A stretch of DNA of 64,000 nucleotides, taken from assembly GCA_964408735.1 (NCBI GenBank), contig CAYPAX010000008.1, positions 7,702 through 71,701 of the forward strand, in the 5' to 3' direction. This document shows, one piece after another, positions 1 to 8,796 of this stretch (position 1 is the stretch's first letter; each line of letters starts with the position of its first letter). This DNA comes from UBA7887 sp964408735. Its GTDB lineage: Bacteria > Pseudomonadota > Alphaproteobacteria > UBA7887. The position numbers and the translations under genes were made by a program. The notes under the pieces were generated by a model, which was not told where the DNA came from, did not search any database, and saw nothing but the letters and a program-made list of their open reading frames with translations.

Positions 1-1799
1 CGCACCATCACTCCGGCGTTGAGATCGACGATGCGGTGGCCGTTGACCCGGCTTGCCAGGTCGTCGCCTGCCGGCTCCTCGGCGGCCGCGGCCTGGCGCT
101 CCTCGGGCGGCAGGCTGGCGAGGCGCCGGTCTTGTGCCTCGGCCGTCTGCAGCGCTTCCTCCAGCGCCGCGATATTTGTCTTATGCGCTTGGAAGCTCTC
201 GCCTTTGCGTTCGACGATGACGGCGGATTTGCGCCCCGATTGAAGGGTAAAGCCGATCAGTCGCGCCTCGCCGATGCTGCCGGCGATCTCCACCACCAGA
301 CGCTGGCCGATATTGAGGCGATTGGGATTGTGCACTTTGCGCAAGCCGATCAGCGCGCGAACGATGTCGCCCTTGCCGGCGCCGGCATCGGCGAGCAGGG
401 CGGACAGATTGTCGCCGCGAGCAATGGTCGCCACGCTGAAGCTGTGGCTTATCGGCGGCAGGTCCGCAGGATCGACCGCGGGCTCGGTCTCGACCACCTC
501 CGGCTCGGCTTCGACCTCGAACTCTTCAGCCGCCGGCACGTGAATGACGGCGGGCGAGGGCGCGCTGGCCGCAACCTCGGCCAAATCTTCAGTCAGTGGC
601 CAACCCAGCACCACGGCTTCGTTGCCGCGCAGCTTGGCGGACAGGCCGACAAGCTGCTGCCGGCCGCCACTTTGCGGCGCCGCGAAGGTCAGGCGGAAGG
701 TCTCGCCGATTTGCAGGCGCCGCATGTCTACAATCTTGGCCAGCTCGCGCACGGCGCGGTTCGCCTCTTCGCGGTTGGCGCCGGCCGATACCAGACGATT
801 GAAAAGGATCTCGTTCTTGCCGAGCGTGATGCTGCGGGTCTCGGTCTCACCGGCTGGCGCTTCGCGCTCCGTCAGCCCCACCACCAGGGTCTGCTCAGGC
901 ACGTCTTCACCGGCTGCTTCCGTCTGCTCCGCGGCCTCCTGGGCACGCTCGTCGCCTGCAACCACGGCGGCCGGGCCGTGATGCCAGCCGCCCTCGACGC
1001 CGCGACCGACCACGCTCTGGCGCCCGCCGCGAAGGGTCAGGGCAACACCTGCCAGGCGCGAGCCCTCGTCGCCGGTCTCGAACGTCACCGTTACGGCCTG
1101 GCCGATCTGCAGGCGCCGCAGATTGATCCGCTCGCCGACCTTCTCGGATGCGGCATAGGCGTCGCTGGTGCTGGCACCGGCCTCGATCAGCAGGCGGTAA
1201 AGGGACTGGCCGCGTTGCAGAACCATATCGCGTGCCGACAGGCCGCCGCTGTCGTCAGGTGCCAGCTCGACGATCGAATTCAAGAGCGTTTCCGCTTCCG
1301 CCGCCGTCATGCGCTTGGCCGAGAAGCGATCGCCGAAATCTCGAAATGCGACGGCGACCTTGTCGTTGCGAAGATTGAGAGAGACGCTGATCAAACGGTT
1401 GCTGGCGCCGCCCGTGGTCATCGGGTCGAGGCGCAGTGTGACGCGCTGGCCGATCTGCAAGCGCCGCAAATTGTAGACCCGGCCAAGCGCCGCGACGGCG
1501 TTGGCGGTTTCGTTGCGCCCGACCCCTGCAGCATGGAGAATATCGGCCAGGGTTTGTCCGCGCGTAATCCGCAGCGTGCGCGTGGTCGCCTGAGCCGGCT
1601 CGAAGCCGCGCCCTTGTACGGCCGTGCCATCGCCCAAGGCATCATCGGGATAGCCGATGCGATAGACCTTGGCGCCGCCCTCGTAGCGCACGAGGGAACT
1701 GCCCAGGTCGATTACGCCTTCATTGGCAAAGGATGCCGAGGGTAATGCAAGGCACGCAAAAGCAGCGGCCACCCCCCCCAGCGTACGCGCAAAGCTCAT
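1..1799 (-). CDS. Exported repeat protein, probable N-terminal part of an M23-type cell-wall metallopeptidase (partial)
   Basis: The gene runs off the left edge, so only the first 599 codons are seen. It starts at ATG 1799 behind ACGGAG and opens with a signal peptide ending near ASFA (residue 25). Four copies of a LysM/OapA-like module follow at about residues 75-123, 191-240, 322-372 and 454-505; each has a GQ/GD-L turn, an AG helix and a closing RRLQIGQ-type motif (RLNIGQ in the last). Acidic Ala/Glu/Pro linkers separate them. Alphaproteobacterial envelope M23 endopeptidases often carry such modules before a C-terminal LytM domain, but the catalytic domain is outside the window, so the peptidase call is inference. 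The protein would act in the periplasm on peptidoglycan. A long open frame on the opposite strand (36-1745) is an antisense shadow of these repeats. Confidence 0.72.
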   Translation of the reverse strand, partial: MSFARTLGGVAAAFACLALPSASFANEGVIDLGSSLVRYEGGAKVYRIGYPDDALGDGTAVQGRGFEPAQATTRTLRITRGQTLADILHAAGVGRNETANAVAALGRVYNLRRLQIGQRVTLRLDPMTTGGASNRLISVSLNLRNDKVAVAFRDFGDRFSAKRMTAAEAETLLNSIVELAPDDSGGLSARDMVLQRGQSLYRLLIEAGASTSDAYAASEKVGERINLRRLQIGQAVTVTFETGDEGSRLAGVALTLRGGRQSVVGRGVEGGWHHGPAAVVAGDERAQEAAEQTEAAGEDVPEQTLVVGLTEREAPAGETETRSITLGKNEILFNRLVSAGANREEANRAVRELAKIVDMRRLQIGETFRLTFAAPQSGGRQQLVGLSAKLRGNEAVVLGWPLTEDLAEVAASAPSPAVIHVPAAEEFEVEAEPEVVETEPAVDPADLPPISHSFSVATIARGDNLSALLADAGAGKGDIVRALIGLRKVHNPNRLNIGQRLVVEIAGSIGEARLIGFTLQSGRKSAVIVERKGESFQAHKTNIAALEEALQTAEAQDRRLASLPPEERQAAAAEEPAGDDLASRVNGHRIVDLNAGVMV

Positions 1800-1957
1800 G
1801 CGCAAGACTCCGTCAGTTTCCTATCCGCCACACGCCGGGACGCTCTAACCGGCCATGCTTGACCGCATATTACGGTCTAAGCGTGAACAAAAATGTGACG
1901 AAAGTCCTATTTTGTCAATCAAATCCGAAATTTATGAGAATTTTCGCAAACCTGAAT

Positions 1958-2710
1958 CTACGGTGCCGCGAACACCCGTTGCAGCAGGGCAGTGGTACGT
2001 GCTCCCGGGTTGTTGCGGATAGCGGCTTCCTCCTGCGCCAGCTTGTGGAAAAGGCCGCTCAGGGTCATTTCCAGGGCATAATTGGCGATATCGCCTTTGA
2101 CGTCGGGCGCCAGCGGCATGGCGTCGTAGGGGCCCATCATCGAATCATAGGCGCGCACCACACCGGTATCGGCCATGGCGGAATCGACGATGGGACGCAT
2201 GCGCGCGACCAGGTCAGGCGTCATGATGCGCTCGAAATATCGTGTCGCAGCGTCGTCGGGCCCGTTGTAGATGGCCCTGGCGTCATCCAGGGTCATGGCG
2301 GCGATGGCATTGAGAAACACCTCGCGCGCTTGCGGCGCGGCGGTCTCTGCGGCACGGTTGAGGCGCAGCTCCAGATCGTCGCCCAACCCACCCATGCCGA
2401 CCCGCGAAAGCACGCCATGCACGTCGGCGAGATAGCCGGGGAGGGGGATGTGAATCTCGGAATCCCCATTATAGCCATCGAAGCGGCCGACCAGGTCGAC
2501 GACGCGCCCGGTGCCCACGCGCAGGGCCTCGATCAGGCCGTCGGCGACCTCGACGGTGCTGAGCGCGCCGACCGCCGCGGCGCTGCCGCCGTCGCTCGGC
2601 TGCACCTCCCGCAAGATATCCAGGGCGTCGTCGAGAAGATTGTCGGTCGCCACGGCCGGGCCATGAAAGGCGCAGACGGCGATGGCAGGCAGGATCCATC
2701 TCGCTTTCAT
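1958..2710 (-). CDS. DUF4197 family exported protein
   Basis: A 250-residue protein starting at ATG 2710 behind GGGAGA. An N-terminal signal peptide (about residues 1-22) is followed by a complete DUF4197 domain: the GRFDGYNG region, IPLPGYL, the LNRAAE helix, the MTLDDAR helix, AATRYF, and the C-terminal EEAAIRNNP segment ending in VFAAP. Length is usual for the family. Family function is unknown. The gene starts 19 bp after the stop of the exported protein upstream (2730-3392), so the two are probably co-transcribed. The reading frame stays open upstream to 3247, but that part lies over the neighbouring gene and lacks family similarity, so the short start is preferred. Confidence 0.88.
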   Translation of the reverse strand: MKARWILPAIAVCAFHGPAVATDNLLDDALDILREVQPSDGGSAAAVGALSTVEVADGLIEALRVGTGRVVDLVGRFDGYNGDSEIHIPLPGYLADVHGVLSRVGMGGLGDDLELRLNRAAETAAPQAREVFLNAIAAMTLDDARAIYNGPDDAATRYFERIMTPDLVARMRPIVDSAMADTGVVRAYDSMMGPYDAMPLAPDVKGDIANYALEMTLSGLFHKLAQEEAAIRNNPGARTTALLQRVFAAP

Positions 2711-2729
2711 GACTTGGTCTCCCTGCACA

Positions 2730-3392
2730 TTACTCGCACTCGGCTGGCAGCTCCGGCATGATCTCCAATGCTTCGCCCAGGCGCATGGCCTGCGCCATCG
2801 CATCCGTCTCCGCTTCCAGCTCCAGCTGCTTGGCGTAGATCTGATAATACCCCGAGACAACGTTGCCCGCCCGCAAGCCGAGCTGCACCGAGACGGCGTC
2901 TGCGTCGAACTGGCTGTAGTGCCAGGAGTTTCCCATCTGCAGCGAGCCGAGATATTCCGACGGCCGCTCTTCCACCCAGGGTTCGCGGTAGTGTTCGGCA
3001 CTGCCCTCGCCATAACGCTCGACCAGGAAGTCGCGCAGCTCGTCGTAGCGGGCCAACAGCTCGCTGCCCTCGCCGCTGGTGTCGCGTATCGACTGGCCTT
3101 GAACGGAGATGCGCCAGAGCCGGTCGTCAAAGCCGAGGAACACGATGACCTGGGCGATATCCGGCAACCAAGCCTGCAAGCCGTGAACCAGGAAGCCACG
3201 GCCATCGTTCTCGTCGAGGCACATGTCGTCGAGCGTGATGTCGGCATCGCTCTCGAGAAGCTCGTCGAGCGACATGCCCCAGGCCAGCCCGAGCGCTTCC
3301 TCGATCCCGGGCTCGGCGGCGGCAGGCGTGCAAAGCATCGCTGCCGCCAGGCAGTACCATCCCACCAGGATCTGCTTGCTCAAAGACCACAT
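2730..3392 (-). CDS. Hypothetical exported protein
   Basis: A 220-residue protein with a clear signal peptide (positively charged start, hydrophobic WYCLAAAMLC, cleavage near AAA-EPG). The mature part begins with a GLAWGMSLDEL motif, seen in small exported proteins that compare a gene product with a reference flow or substrate, and continues with alternating strands and helices; it is acidic. I do not recognise a family. It is upstream of and probably co-transcribed with the DUF4197 gene, and divergent from fhs across a 160-bp gap. Periplasmic location is inferred from the signal peptide. Confidence 0.6.
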   Translation of the reverse strand: MWSLSKQILVGWYCLAAAMLCTPAAAEPGIEEALGLAWGMSLDELLESDADITLDDMCLDENDGRGFLVHGLQAWLPDIAQVIVFLGFDDRLWRISVQGQSIRDTSGEGSELLARYDELRDFLVERYGEGSAEHYREPWVEERPSEYLGSLQMGNSWHYSQFDADAVSVQLGLRAGNVVSGYYQIYAKQLELEAETDAMAQAMRLGEALEIMPELPAECE

Positions 3393-3553
3393 CAGCGCTT
3401 GTCCTCAACGTCTTGGTCCAGCCTATCGCCATCCCTGTCGCAGCTCCCCGGCAATGGCGATCGCAACAGGGTAGCAAATCCCTTGATTGTTGGTGAAAAA
3501 TCGCTACGACCGGCCCCGCGGCGCGATAGTCCGCCGACCGGGAGAGCAATACC

Positions 3554-5257
3554 ATGCCTGATCCAGCCCAACAGCACGCGGCACCGAAGAGCGATCTGGA
3601 GATCGCCCAGGCCGCATCCCTGAGGCCGATTGCCGAAGTCGCCGCCAACGGCCTCGGCCTGCCGGAGGAGGCGTTGGAGCCCTATGGGCGCAGCAAGGCG
3701 AAGCTGTCGCTGTCGCATATCGAAAGCCTCGCCGACCGTCCCGACGGCAAGCTCATTCTTGTCACCGCGATTACACCGACACCGGCTGGCGAGGGCAAGA
3801 CGACGACCACGGTCGGCCTCGGCGATGCCTTGAACACCATCGGCAAGCGTGCCGTCATGGCGCTGCGCGAGCCGAGCCTCGGGCCGTGTTTCGGCATGAA
3901 GGGCGGCGCCGCGGGCGGCGGCTATGCCCAGGTCGTGCCGATGGAGGATATCAATCTCCATTTCACCGGCGATTTCCACGCCATCGGCGTCGCCAACAAC
4001 TTGCTCGCCGCGATGGTCGACAATCACATCTACTGGGGCAACGAGGAGAAGCTCGACCTGCGCCGCATCACCTGGCGACGTGTGGTCGACATGAACGATC
4101 GTGCCCTGCGTCAGACGACCTGCTCGCTTGGTGGCGTCGCCAACGGCTTTCCTCGTCAGGACGGTTTCGATATCACCGTCGCCAGCGAGGTCATGGCAAT
4201 CTTCTGTCTGGCAACGGACCTTGAGGATCTGCAGCGCCGCGTCGGCAATATCATCGTCGGCTATCGCCGCGACCGCACACCCGTGCGGGCCTCCAGCCTG
4301 TCAGCGGCGGGACCGATGACGGCGCTGCTCAAGGACGCGCTGGCACCCAATCTGGTGCAGACCCTGGAGGGCAATCCCGCCTTTGTCCATGGCGGGCCCT
4401 TTGCCAATATCGCTCATGGCTGCAACTCGGTGGTCGCCACGCGGGCGGCACTCAAGCTTGCCGACTATGTGGTTACCGAGGCCGGATTCGGCGCCGATCT
4501 CGGGGCGCAGAAGTTCTTCGACATCAAATGCCGCAAGGCCGGCCTGACCCCGGACTGCGTGGTGCTGGTGGCGACCATCCGGGCGCTCAAGATGCATGGC
4601 GGTGTGGCCCGCGAGGACCTGGGCACGGAGAACGTCGCGGCACTTCGGGAGGGCATCAGCAATCTCGCCCGGCATGTGTCCAATCTGCGTGGCTACGGCA
4701 TGCCGCTGGTGGTGGCGATCAACAAGTTCTCCGCCGACAGCGAAGACGAAGTCACGGTGTTGCTCGAGGCTTGCGCCGAGCTCGGTGTGGAGGCCGTGCT
4801 GGCGGACCATTGGGCGGCGGGCGGTGCAGGGGCGACGGATTTGGCTGAGCTCGTGGTACGCACCATCGATCGCGACGACAATGCCTTCCAGCTGCTCTAT
4901 CCCGACGGCCTGTCGCTTTGGGAAAAGACGCGCACCGTGGCGCAGCGCATCTACGGCGCCGACAACATCATTGCGGACAAAGCCATTCGCAACCGCTTCC
5001 GCGAGCTGGAAGCCGCCGGTTTCGGCGATATTCCCGTATGCATCGCCAAGACGCAGTACAGCTTCTCGACAGACCCGGGCCTCAAAGGCGCGCCGAGCGA
5101 CCATGTGGTGCCGGTTCGCGAGTTGCGCCTGGCCGGCGGGGCGGAATTCCTGGTCGTGGTCTGCGGCGATATCATGACCATGCCCGGCCTGCCTCGCCAC
5201 CCCGCGGCGGAGAACATCGGTGTCGATGGCGACGGCCAGGTCGTCGGTTTGTTCTGA
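3554..5257 (+). CDS. fhs: Formate--tetrahydrofolate ligase
   Basis: A 567-residue protein, full length for the family, starting at ATG 3554 behind GGGAGAG. It catalyses ATP-dependent formylation of tetrahydrofolate to 10-formyl-THF in the cytosol. The P-loop TPAGEGKTTT lies near residue 79, followed by EPSLGPCFGMKGGAAGGG and the FTGDFHAIG signature of the family. The folate- and formyl-phosphate-binding parts extend to the C terminus, which ends with the usual MPGLPRHPAAE segment. It supplies activated one-carbon units, which may connect to the corrinoid methyl-transfer genes 28 kb away, though nothing in the sequence proves that link. A cyclase gene follows 43 bp downstream on the same strand. 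Confidence 0.97.
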   Translation: MPDPAQQHAAPKSDLEIAQAASLRPIAEVAANGLGLPEEALEPYGRSKAKLSLSHIESLADRPDGKLILVTAITPTPAGEGKTTTTVGLGDALNTIGKRAVMALREPSLGPCFGMKGGAAGGGYAQVVPMEDINLHFTGDFHAIGVANNLLAAMVDNHIYWGNEEKLDLRRITWRRVVDMNDRALRQTTCSLGGVANGFPRQDGFDITVASEVMAIFCLATDLEDLQRRVGNIIVGYRRDRTPVRASSLSAAGPMTALLKDALAPNLVQTLEGNPAFVHGGPFANIAHGCNSVVATRAALKLADYVVTEAGFGADLGAQKFFDIKCRKAGLTPDCVVLVATIRALKMHGGVAREDLGTENVAALREGISNLARHVSNLRGYGMPLVVAINKFSADSEDEVTVLLEACAELGVEAVLADHWAAGGAGATDLAELVVRTIDRDDNAFQLLYPDGLSLWEKTRTVAQRIYGADNIIADKAIRNRFRELEAAGFGDIPVCIAKTQYSFSTDPGLKGAPSDHVVPVRELRLAGGAEFLVVVCGDIMTMPGLPRHPAAENIGVDGDGQVVGLF

Positions 5258-5300
5258 TGCTGCGCCACGGCGTAGAATGACCGCGGACAGGAGCCAGAGC

Positions 5301-8300
5301 ATGGATTGCCCGGGATGCGGCGCAGCCAACGTTGCGGAAGCGAGGTTCTGTGCCGAGTGCGGCACGGCGCTGCCCGGCCCCTGCGCCTCTTGCGGCACGG
5401 TCAGCCCTGCCCAGGCAAAGTTCTGCATCGGTTGCGGCGCCGCGCTCGGCGGGGCGAACGAGCCTGCAGTGCCGGCCGAAGCCGAAGCCGGAGACGATAT
5501 CGAGCGCAGGCAGGTCACCATCCTTTTCGTCGACCTTACCGATTACACGCGCCTGACCGGCAGCCTGGGGGCTGAGCGCACCCACGCCCTGGTGCGCCGT
5601 TTCTTCGAGCTCGTCGACGGCTTGGTCAGCGATCACGGCGGTATCGTCGAGCGTCACATCGGCGATGCCATCATGGCCATATACGGCGTGCCTGTCGCCC
5701 ACGACAATGACGCCGAGCGTGCGGTACGAACCGCCTTCGCCATTCACAACGCAATGCCGGCCTTGGGCAGCGAATTCGGCCTCTCGCTCAGCGTCCATGC
5801 CGGGGTGGCCAGCGGCTTGATCGTCGCCAGCCGCCCGGACGAAGAGGGCAAGGACTACACCACGGTCGGCAATTCGGTGAACTTGGCGGCGCGTCTGGTA
5901 TCACTTGCCGGTGCCGGCGAGACCGTGATCTCTGATGCGGTCTATCGCTCGGTGATCCGGCATGTCGCGGGCGAGGCGATGGGCGAGGTCAGCGTAAAAG
6001 GCGTCGACCGGCCAGTGCGAGCCTGGCGGGCGCGGAAACTCGACAGTGAGGCAGGTGCCGCTGACCGCCATGGCCTGGTGGGTCGCGAAGCCGAGCTCGG
6101 GCAGTTTCACAGTGCGGCACAATCCTGCTTACAGCGCGGCCGTGGCCAGGTCATGCATTTGCGCGGCGAGGCGGGTATCGGCAAGACGCGCCTGGCGGAA
6201 GAGTTCATGACCATCGCCGGGGCCAGCGGCTTTGCCTGCCACAACGGCTTCGTGCTCGATTTTGGCTTGGGCGGCGGTCAGGATGCCATCGGCCGTATCG
6301 TGCAGACCGTGCTCGGCGCCAACCCGGATGCACCAATTCCGGTGCGGGCCGAAGCGGCGGAACGGGCGGTGCGCGGCGGGCTGGTCGGAAACGACGCGCT
6401 GATGTTCCTTCATGTCCTGCTCGACGTTCCCCTGTCCGACGACGTCCGCCCCACCTATGACGCCATGGACAGCGCCACGCGTGCGGAGGGGCGCCACGCC
6501 TGTCTTGTCACGCTGATGCGAAGGAGCGCCGAGCGCACGCCGATCTGTGCCATCGTCGAGGATGTGCATTGGGCCGACGACGCCCTGCTGCAAGCCCTGG
6601 CGGCGGTGGCCGGTGCCAGCGTCGATGCGCCGCTGCTGCTGTTGCTCACGTCGCGGCCCGAGGGTGACCCGCTCAATCGCCATTGGCGCTCCGCCGCAGG
6701 CTCGGTGGCGCTCAGCACGATCGAGCTGGGGCCGCTGCCAGAGGACGACGCCCTGGCCCTTGCGGCGGGATTTCCGGATCTTAGCGGCGACGCGCTGGCC
6801 GAATGCGTGGCGCGCGCCGAAGGCAATCCGCTCTACCTCGAGCAATTGCTGCACGGGGCCGCCGCCGGCGAGGACGAGGCGGTGCCGGATTCGATCCGCA
6901 GCATTGTCCTGTCACGGCTCGACAAGCTGTCGCCGCCTCTCAAGCGTGCGCTGCAGGCGGCAAGCGTGCTTGGCCAACGGGTTTCGCCGAAGATCGTTGC
7001 AGAGCTTACCGAGGTTGGCGAAGGGTATTTCGAAGAGCTGGTAACCCTGTCATTGCTGCGCCCGGAAGGCTCTGAATATCGCTTTGCCCATGCCTTGATC
7101 CGCGACAGCATTTACGGTGCCTTGCTCGACGACCAGCGCCACGATTGGCATCGCCGGGCGGCCATAAGTTTTGGCGCACGCGACGAGGTGCTGGAAGCGG
7201 AGCATCTGGAGCGGGCGGAGGATCCTGGCGCTGCCCGGGCGTACCTGGCTGCCGGCGAGAGTATGCGCGACAAGGCCGATTTTCCGCGCGCCATCGACCT
7301 GCTCGGGCGCGGTTTGGCGATTGTGACGGAATCGTCCGACGAGATCGCCTTGCTGGAAGTCCGTTGCGAGCTTATGCGCGAGGTCGGCATGGTGGCCGAA
7401 TCCGTATCGGGCTATCGGCGTATCCTGGAAATTACCGGCGATGATGCCACGCGCTGCCGTGCCTGGATCGGCATTGCAGCAGGCATGCGTGTCTCGGACA
7501 GCTATGAAGAGGCCATTGATGCCCTGGCTCAGGCCCAGCAGATCGCCGAGAAGCTGGTGCTGACCTTCGAGCTGTCGCAGATTCACTATTATCGCGGCAA
7601 TATTTATTTCCCTATGGGAAATATCGAAGGCTGCCTGAGCGAGCAGCAGCTGGCTTTGGAGCATGCCCGCCGGGCCGGTTCGGTCGAGAACGAGGCGCGT
7701 GCCTTGAGCGGGCTGGGCGATGCCTATTATTCGCGCGGGCGCATGGCCACGGCGCTCGACTATTTCGAGCGCTGCGTCGCCCTCTGCCAGGCCAACGGCA
7801 TACGCCGTATCGAGGCGGGCAACCGTTACATGATCGCCTGGTGCCGGCTTTACCGGAATGAGGTCGAAGGGGCGCTGGAGGAGGCGCAGCGCGCCGTCAG
7901 CGTCGCCGTCGAGATCGGTCATCGCCGGGCGGAAGTGGTGGCACGACTGACCCTTGGGCGAACATTGCTCGCGGCGGGCCAGGATGCGGACGCGGCTGCC
8001 ATGCTGAAAGAGGGTCGCGCCCTGGTGCGTGGCATCGGTGCCAACCGCTTCCTGCCCTTCTACGCCATATTCGAAGCGCGCATTGGATTTGCGGCAGGCG
8101 ACGCGGAGGCTGCGCTTCTGGAGGGCCTGGAGTCGGACCTGGCTATCTCCCGCGAGACCGGCTTGGGATTTCTCGGACCGTGGATGCTCGGCACTATGGC
8201 GCTGGTCGGCGGTAGCGGGTCGGCTCGGCAGGCCGCTTTAGCCGAAGGCGAAGAGCTACTGAGCGGATCCTGCGTCGGGCACAATTATTATGGCTTCTAC

Positions 8301-8600
8301 ATTGATGCGATGGAGATCGCGCTTGGCGAGGGCGAGTGGGACGCGTGCGAACGCTATGGCGACGCGCTCGCCGCGTTCATGGCGGAGGAGCCCTTGGCCG
8401 GCCCATCGTTCTGGATCGAGCGGGCGCGGGCGCTGGCTGCGATCGGGCGGGCAGGGGCAGCTGATGACAACCTGAAGGCCGAGGTGGAAAGACTGCTGGA
8501 AATCGCCGTTGCAGCTAGTCTCACACCGGCGCAGCCGGCCTTGAAAGCAGCGCTTTCCGGCGCGACGAGGCGCCCGGAAAGGTCGATCACCGTCAGCTGA
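5301..8600 (+). CDS. Zinc-ribbon / class III nucleotidyl cyclase / AAA ATPase / TPR signalling protein
   Basis: A multidomain cytosolic protein of 1,099 residues. The chosen ATG (5301, behind ACAGGAG) gives a protein that begins with two CxxC...CxxC zinc ribbons (residues 3-50); the frame is open to 5220 but that extension overlaps fhs. A class III cyclase domain spans about 69-245, with both metal-binding aspartates (FVDLTDY, GDAIMA) and the GNSVNLAARL motif. A STAND/AAA module follows, with Walker A GEAGIGKTR near 289 and Walker B AIVEDVHWAD near 416. TPR-like helices fill about 620-1000. This architecture is a known family of cyclase-ATPase sensors whose signals are mostly unknown. Product cAMP or cGMP cannot be told from sequence alone. 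One of five cyclases in the window. Confidence 0.9.
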   Translation: MDCPGCGAANVAEARFCAECGTALPGPCASCGTVSPAQAKFCIGCGAALGGANEPAVPAEAEAGDDIERRQVTILFVDLTDYTRLTGSLGAERTHALVRRFFELVDGLVSDHGGIVERHIGDAIMAIYGVPVAHDNDAERAVRTAFAIHNAMPALGSEFGLSLSVHAGVASGLIVASRPDEEGKDYTTVGNSVNLAARLVSLAGAGETVISDAVYRSVIRHVAGEAMGEVSVKGVDRPVRAWRARKLDSEAGAADRHGLVGREAELGQFHSAAQSCLQRGRGQVMHLRGEAGIGKTRLAEEFMTIAGASGFACHNGFVLDFGLGGGQDAIGRIVQTVLGANPDAPIPVRAEAAERAVRGGLVGNDALMFLHVLLDVPLSDDVRPTYDAMDSATRAEGRHACLVTLMRRSAERTPICAIVEDVHWADDALLQALAAVAGASVDAPLLLLLTSRPEGDPLNRHWRSAAGSVALSTIELGPLPEDDALALAAGFPDLSGDALAECVARAEGNPLYLEQLLHGAAAGEDEAVPDSIRSIVLSRLDKLSPPLKRALQAASVLGQRVSPKIVAELTEVGEGYFEELVTLSLLRPEGSEYRFAHALIRDSIYGALLDDQRHDWHRRAAISFGARDEVLEAEHLERAEDPGAARAYLAAGESMRDKADFPRAIDLLGRGLAIVTESSDEIALLEVRCELMREVGMVAESVSGYRRILEITGDDATRCRAWIGIAAGMRVSDSYEEAIDALAQAQQIAEKLVLTFELSQIHYYRGNIYFPMGNIEGCLSEQQLALEHARRAGSVENEARALSGLGDAYYSRGRMATALDYFERCVALCQANGIRRIEAGNRYMIAWCRLYRNEVEGALEEAQRAVSVAVEIGHRRAEVVARLTLGRTLLAAGQDADAAAMLKEGRALVRGIGANRFLPFYAIFEARIGFAAGDAEAALLEGLESDLAISRETGLGFLGPWMLGTMALVGGSGSARQAALAEGEELLSGSCVGHNYYGFYIDAMEIALGEGEWDACERYGDALAAFMAEEPLAGPSFWIERARALAAIGRAGAADDNLKAEVERLLEIAVAASLTPAQPALKAALSGATRRPERSITVS

Positions 8601-8669
8601 ATCGGCACTTTCGGCCATGCACTGCGCGCATGGCATATCTGCCTTGCATAGTGCGCCGCATGATAGATA

Positions 8670-8698
8670 TTGCAATGCAGCATCAGCGCTCCTATATC
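8670..8698 (+). promoter_or_regulatory. Sigma70-like promoter of the sRNA candidate
   Basis: TTGCAA at 8670-8675 and TATATC at 8693-8698 are separated by exactly 17 bp. The predicted start near 8704-8705 coincides with the first base of a stable hairpin. The promoter lies between the stop of the cyclase gene (8600) and the terminator at 8766-8794, with no credible coding sequence between. Confidence 0.6.
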
Positions 8699-8703
8699 AC
8701 ATT

Positions 8704-8794
8704 TGGCTGGCGACCCCCCTCGCCGGCCCCCGCACGAATTTGCGGGTGATTCCTCCCTGAACTTGGGCCGTGGCACTCTGCCACGGCCTTTTTT
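8704..8794 (+). ncRNA. Candidate trans-acting small RNA with anti-Shine-Dalgarno loop
   Basis: An independently transcribed RNA of about 90 nt is predicted. Three hairpins follow in order: 8705-8728 (9-bp stem with one G-U pair, loop of six C), 8729-8746 (6-bp stem CCCGCA/TGCGGG), and the terminator hairpin 8766-8788 with a T6 tail. Between hairpins 2 and 3 lies an unpaired stretch containing TTCCTCCCTGA (8750-8760), complementary to Shine-Dalgarno sequences. Promoter, structured body, exposed CU-rich seed and intrinsic terminator are the architecture of alphaproteobacterial trans-acting sRNAs; several families there (for example the alpha-r families and CcsR-type RNAs) carry CCUCCC seeds. 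I cannot assign a family without a covariance search. Targets would be mRNAs with GGGAGG ribosome sites. Confidence 0.6.
8766..8794 (+). terminator. Rho-independent terminator
   Basis: A perfect 10-bp stem (GGCCGTGGCA / TGCCACGGCC) with a CTC loop is followed by six T residues. It ends 3 bp before the stop codon of the convergent amidohydrolase gene, on the plus strand. It would terminate the sRNA candidate and any read-through from the cyclase gene upstream. Confidence 0.88.
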
Positions 8795-8796
8795 AC

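Noticed and set aside
36..1745. A 569-codon open frame on the plus strand
   Set aside because: It is antisense to the M23-type gene; its repeated LADLQAP segments are the reverse-strand reading of the RRLQIGQ motifs, and it has no signal or domain of its own.
1890..1935. TGTGACGAAAGTCCT as a further CRP-like box
   Set aside because: Only the left half-site matches; the right half differs at most positions.
1958..3247. DUF4197 as a 429-residue fusion protein
   Set aside because: The extra N-terminal part lies over the exported-protein gene in another frame, is Arg/Ser-rich and without family similarity; ATG 2710 has a ribosome site and signal peptide.
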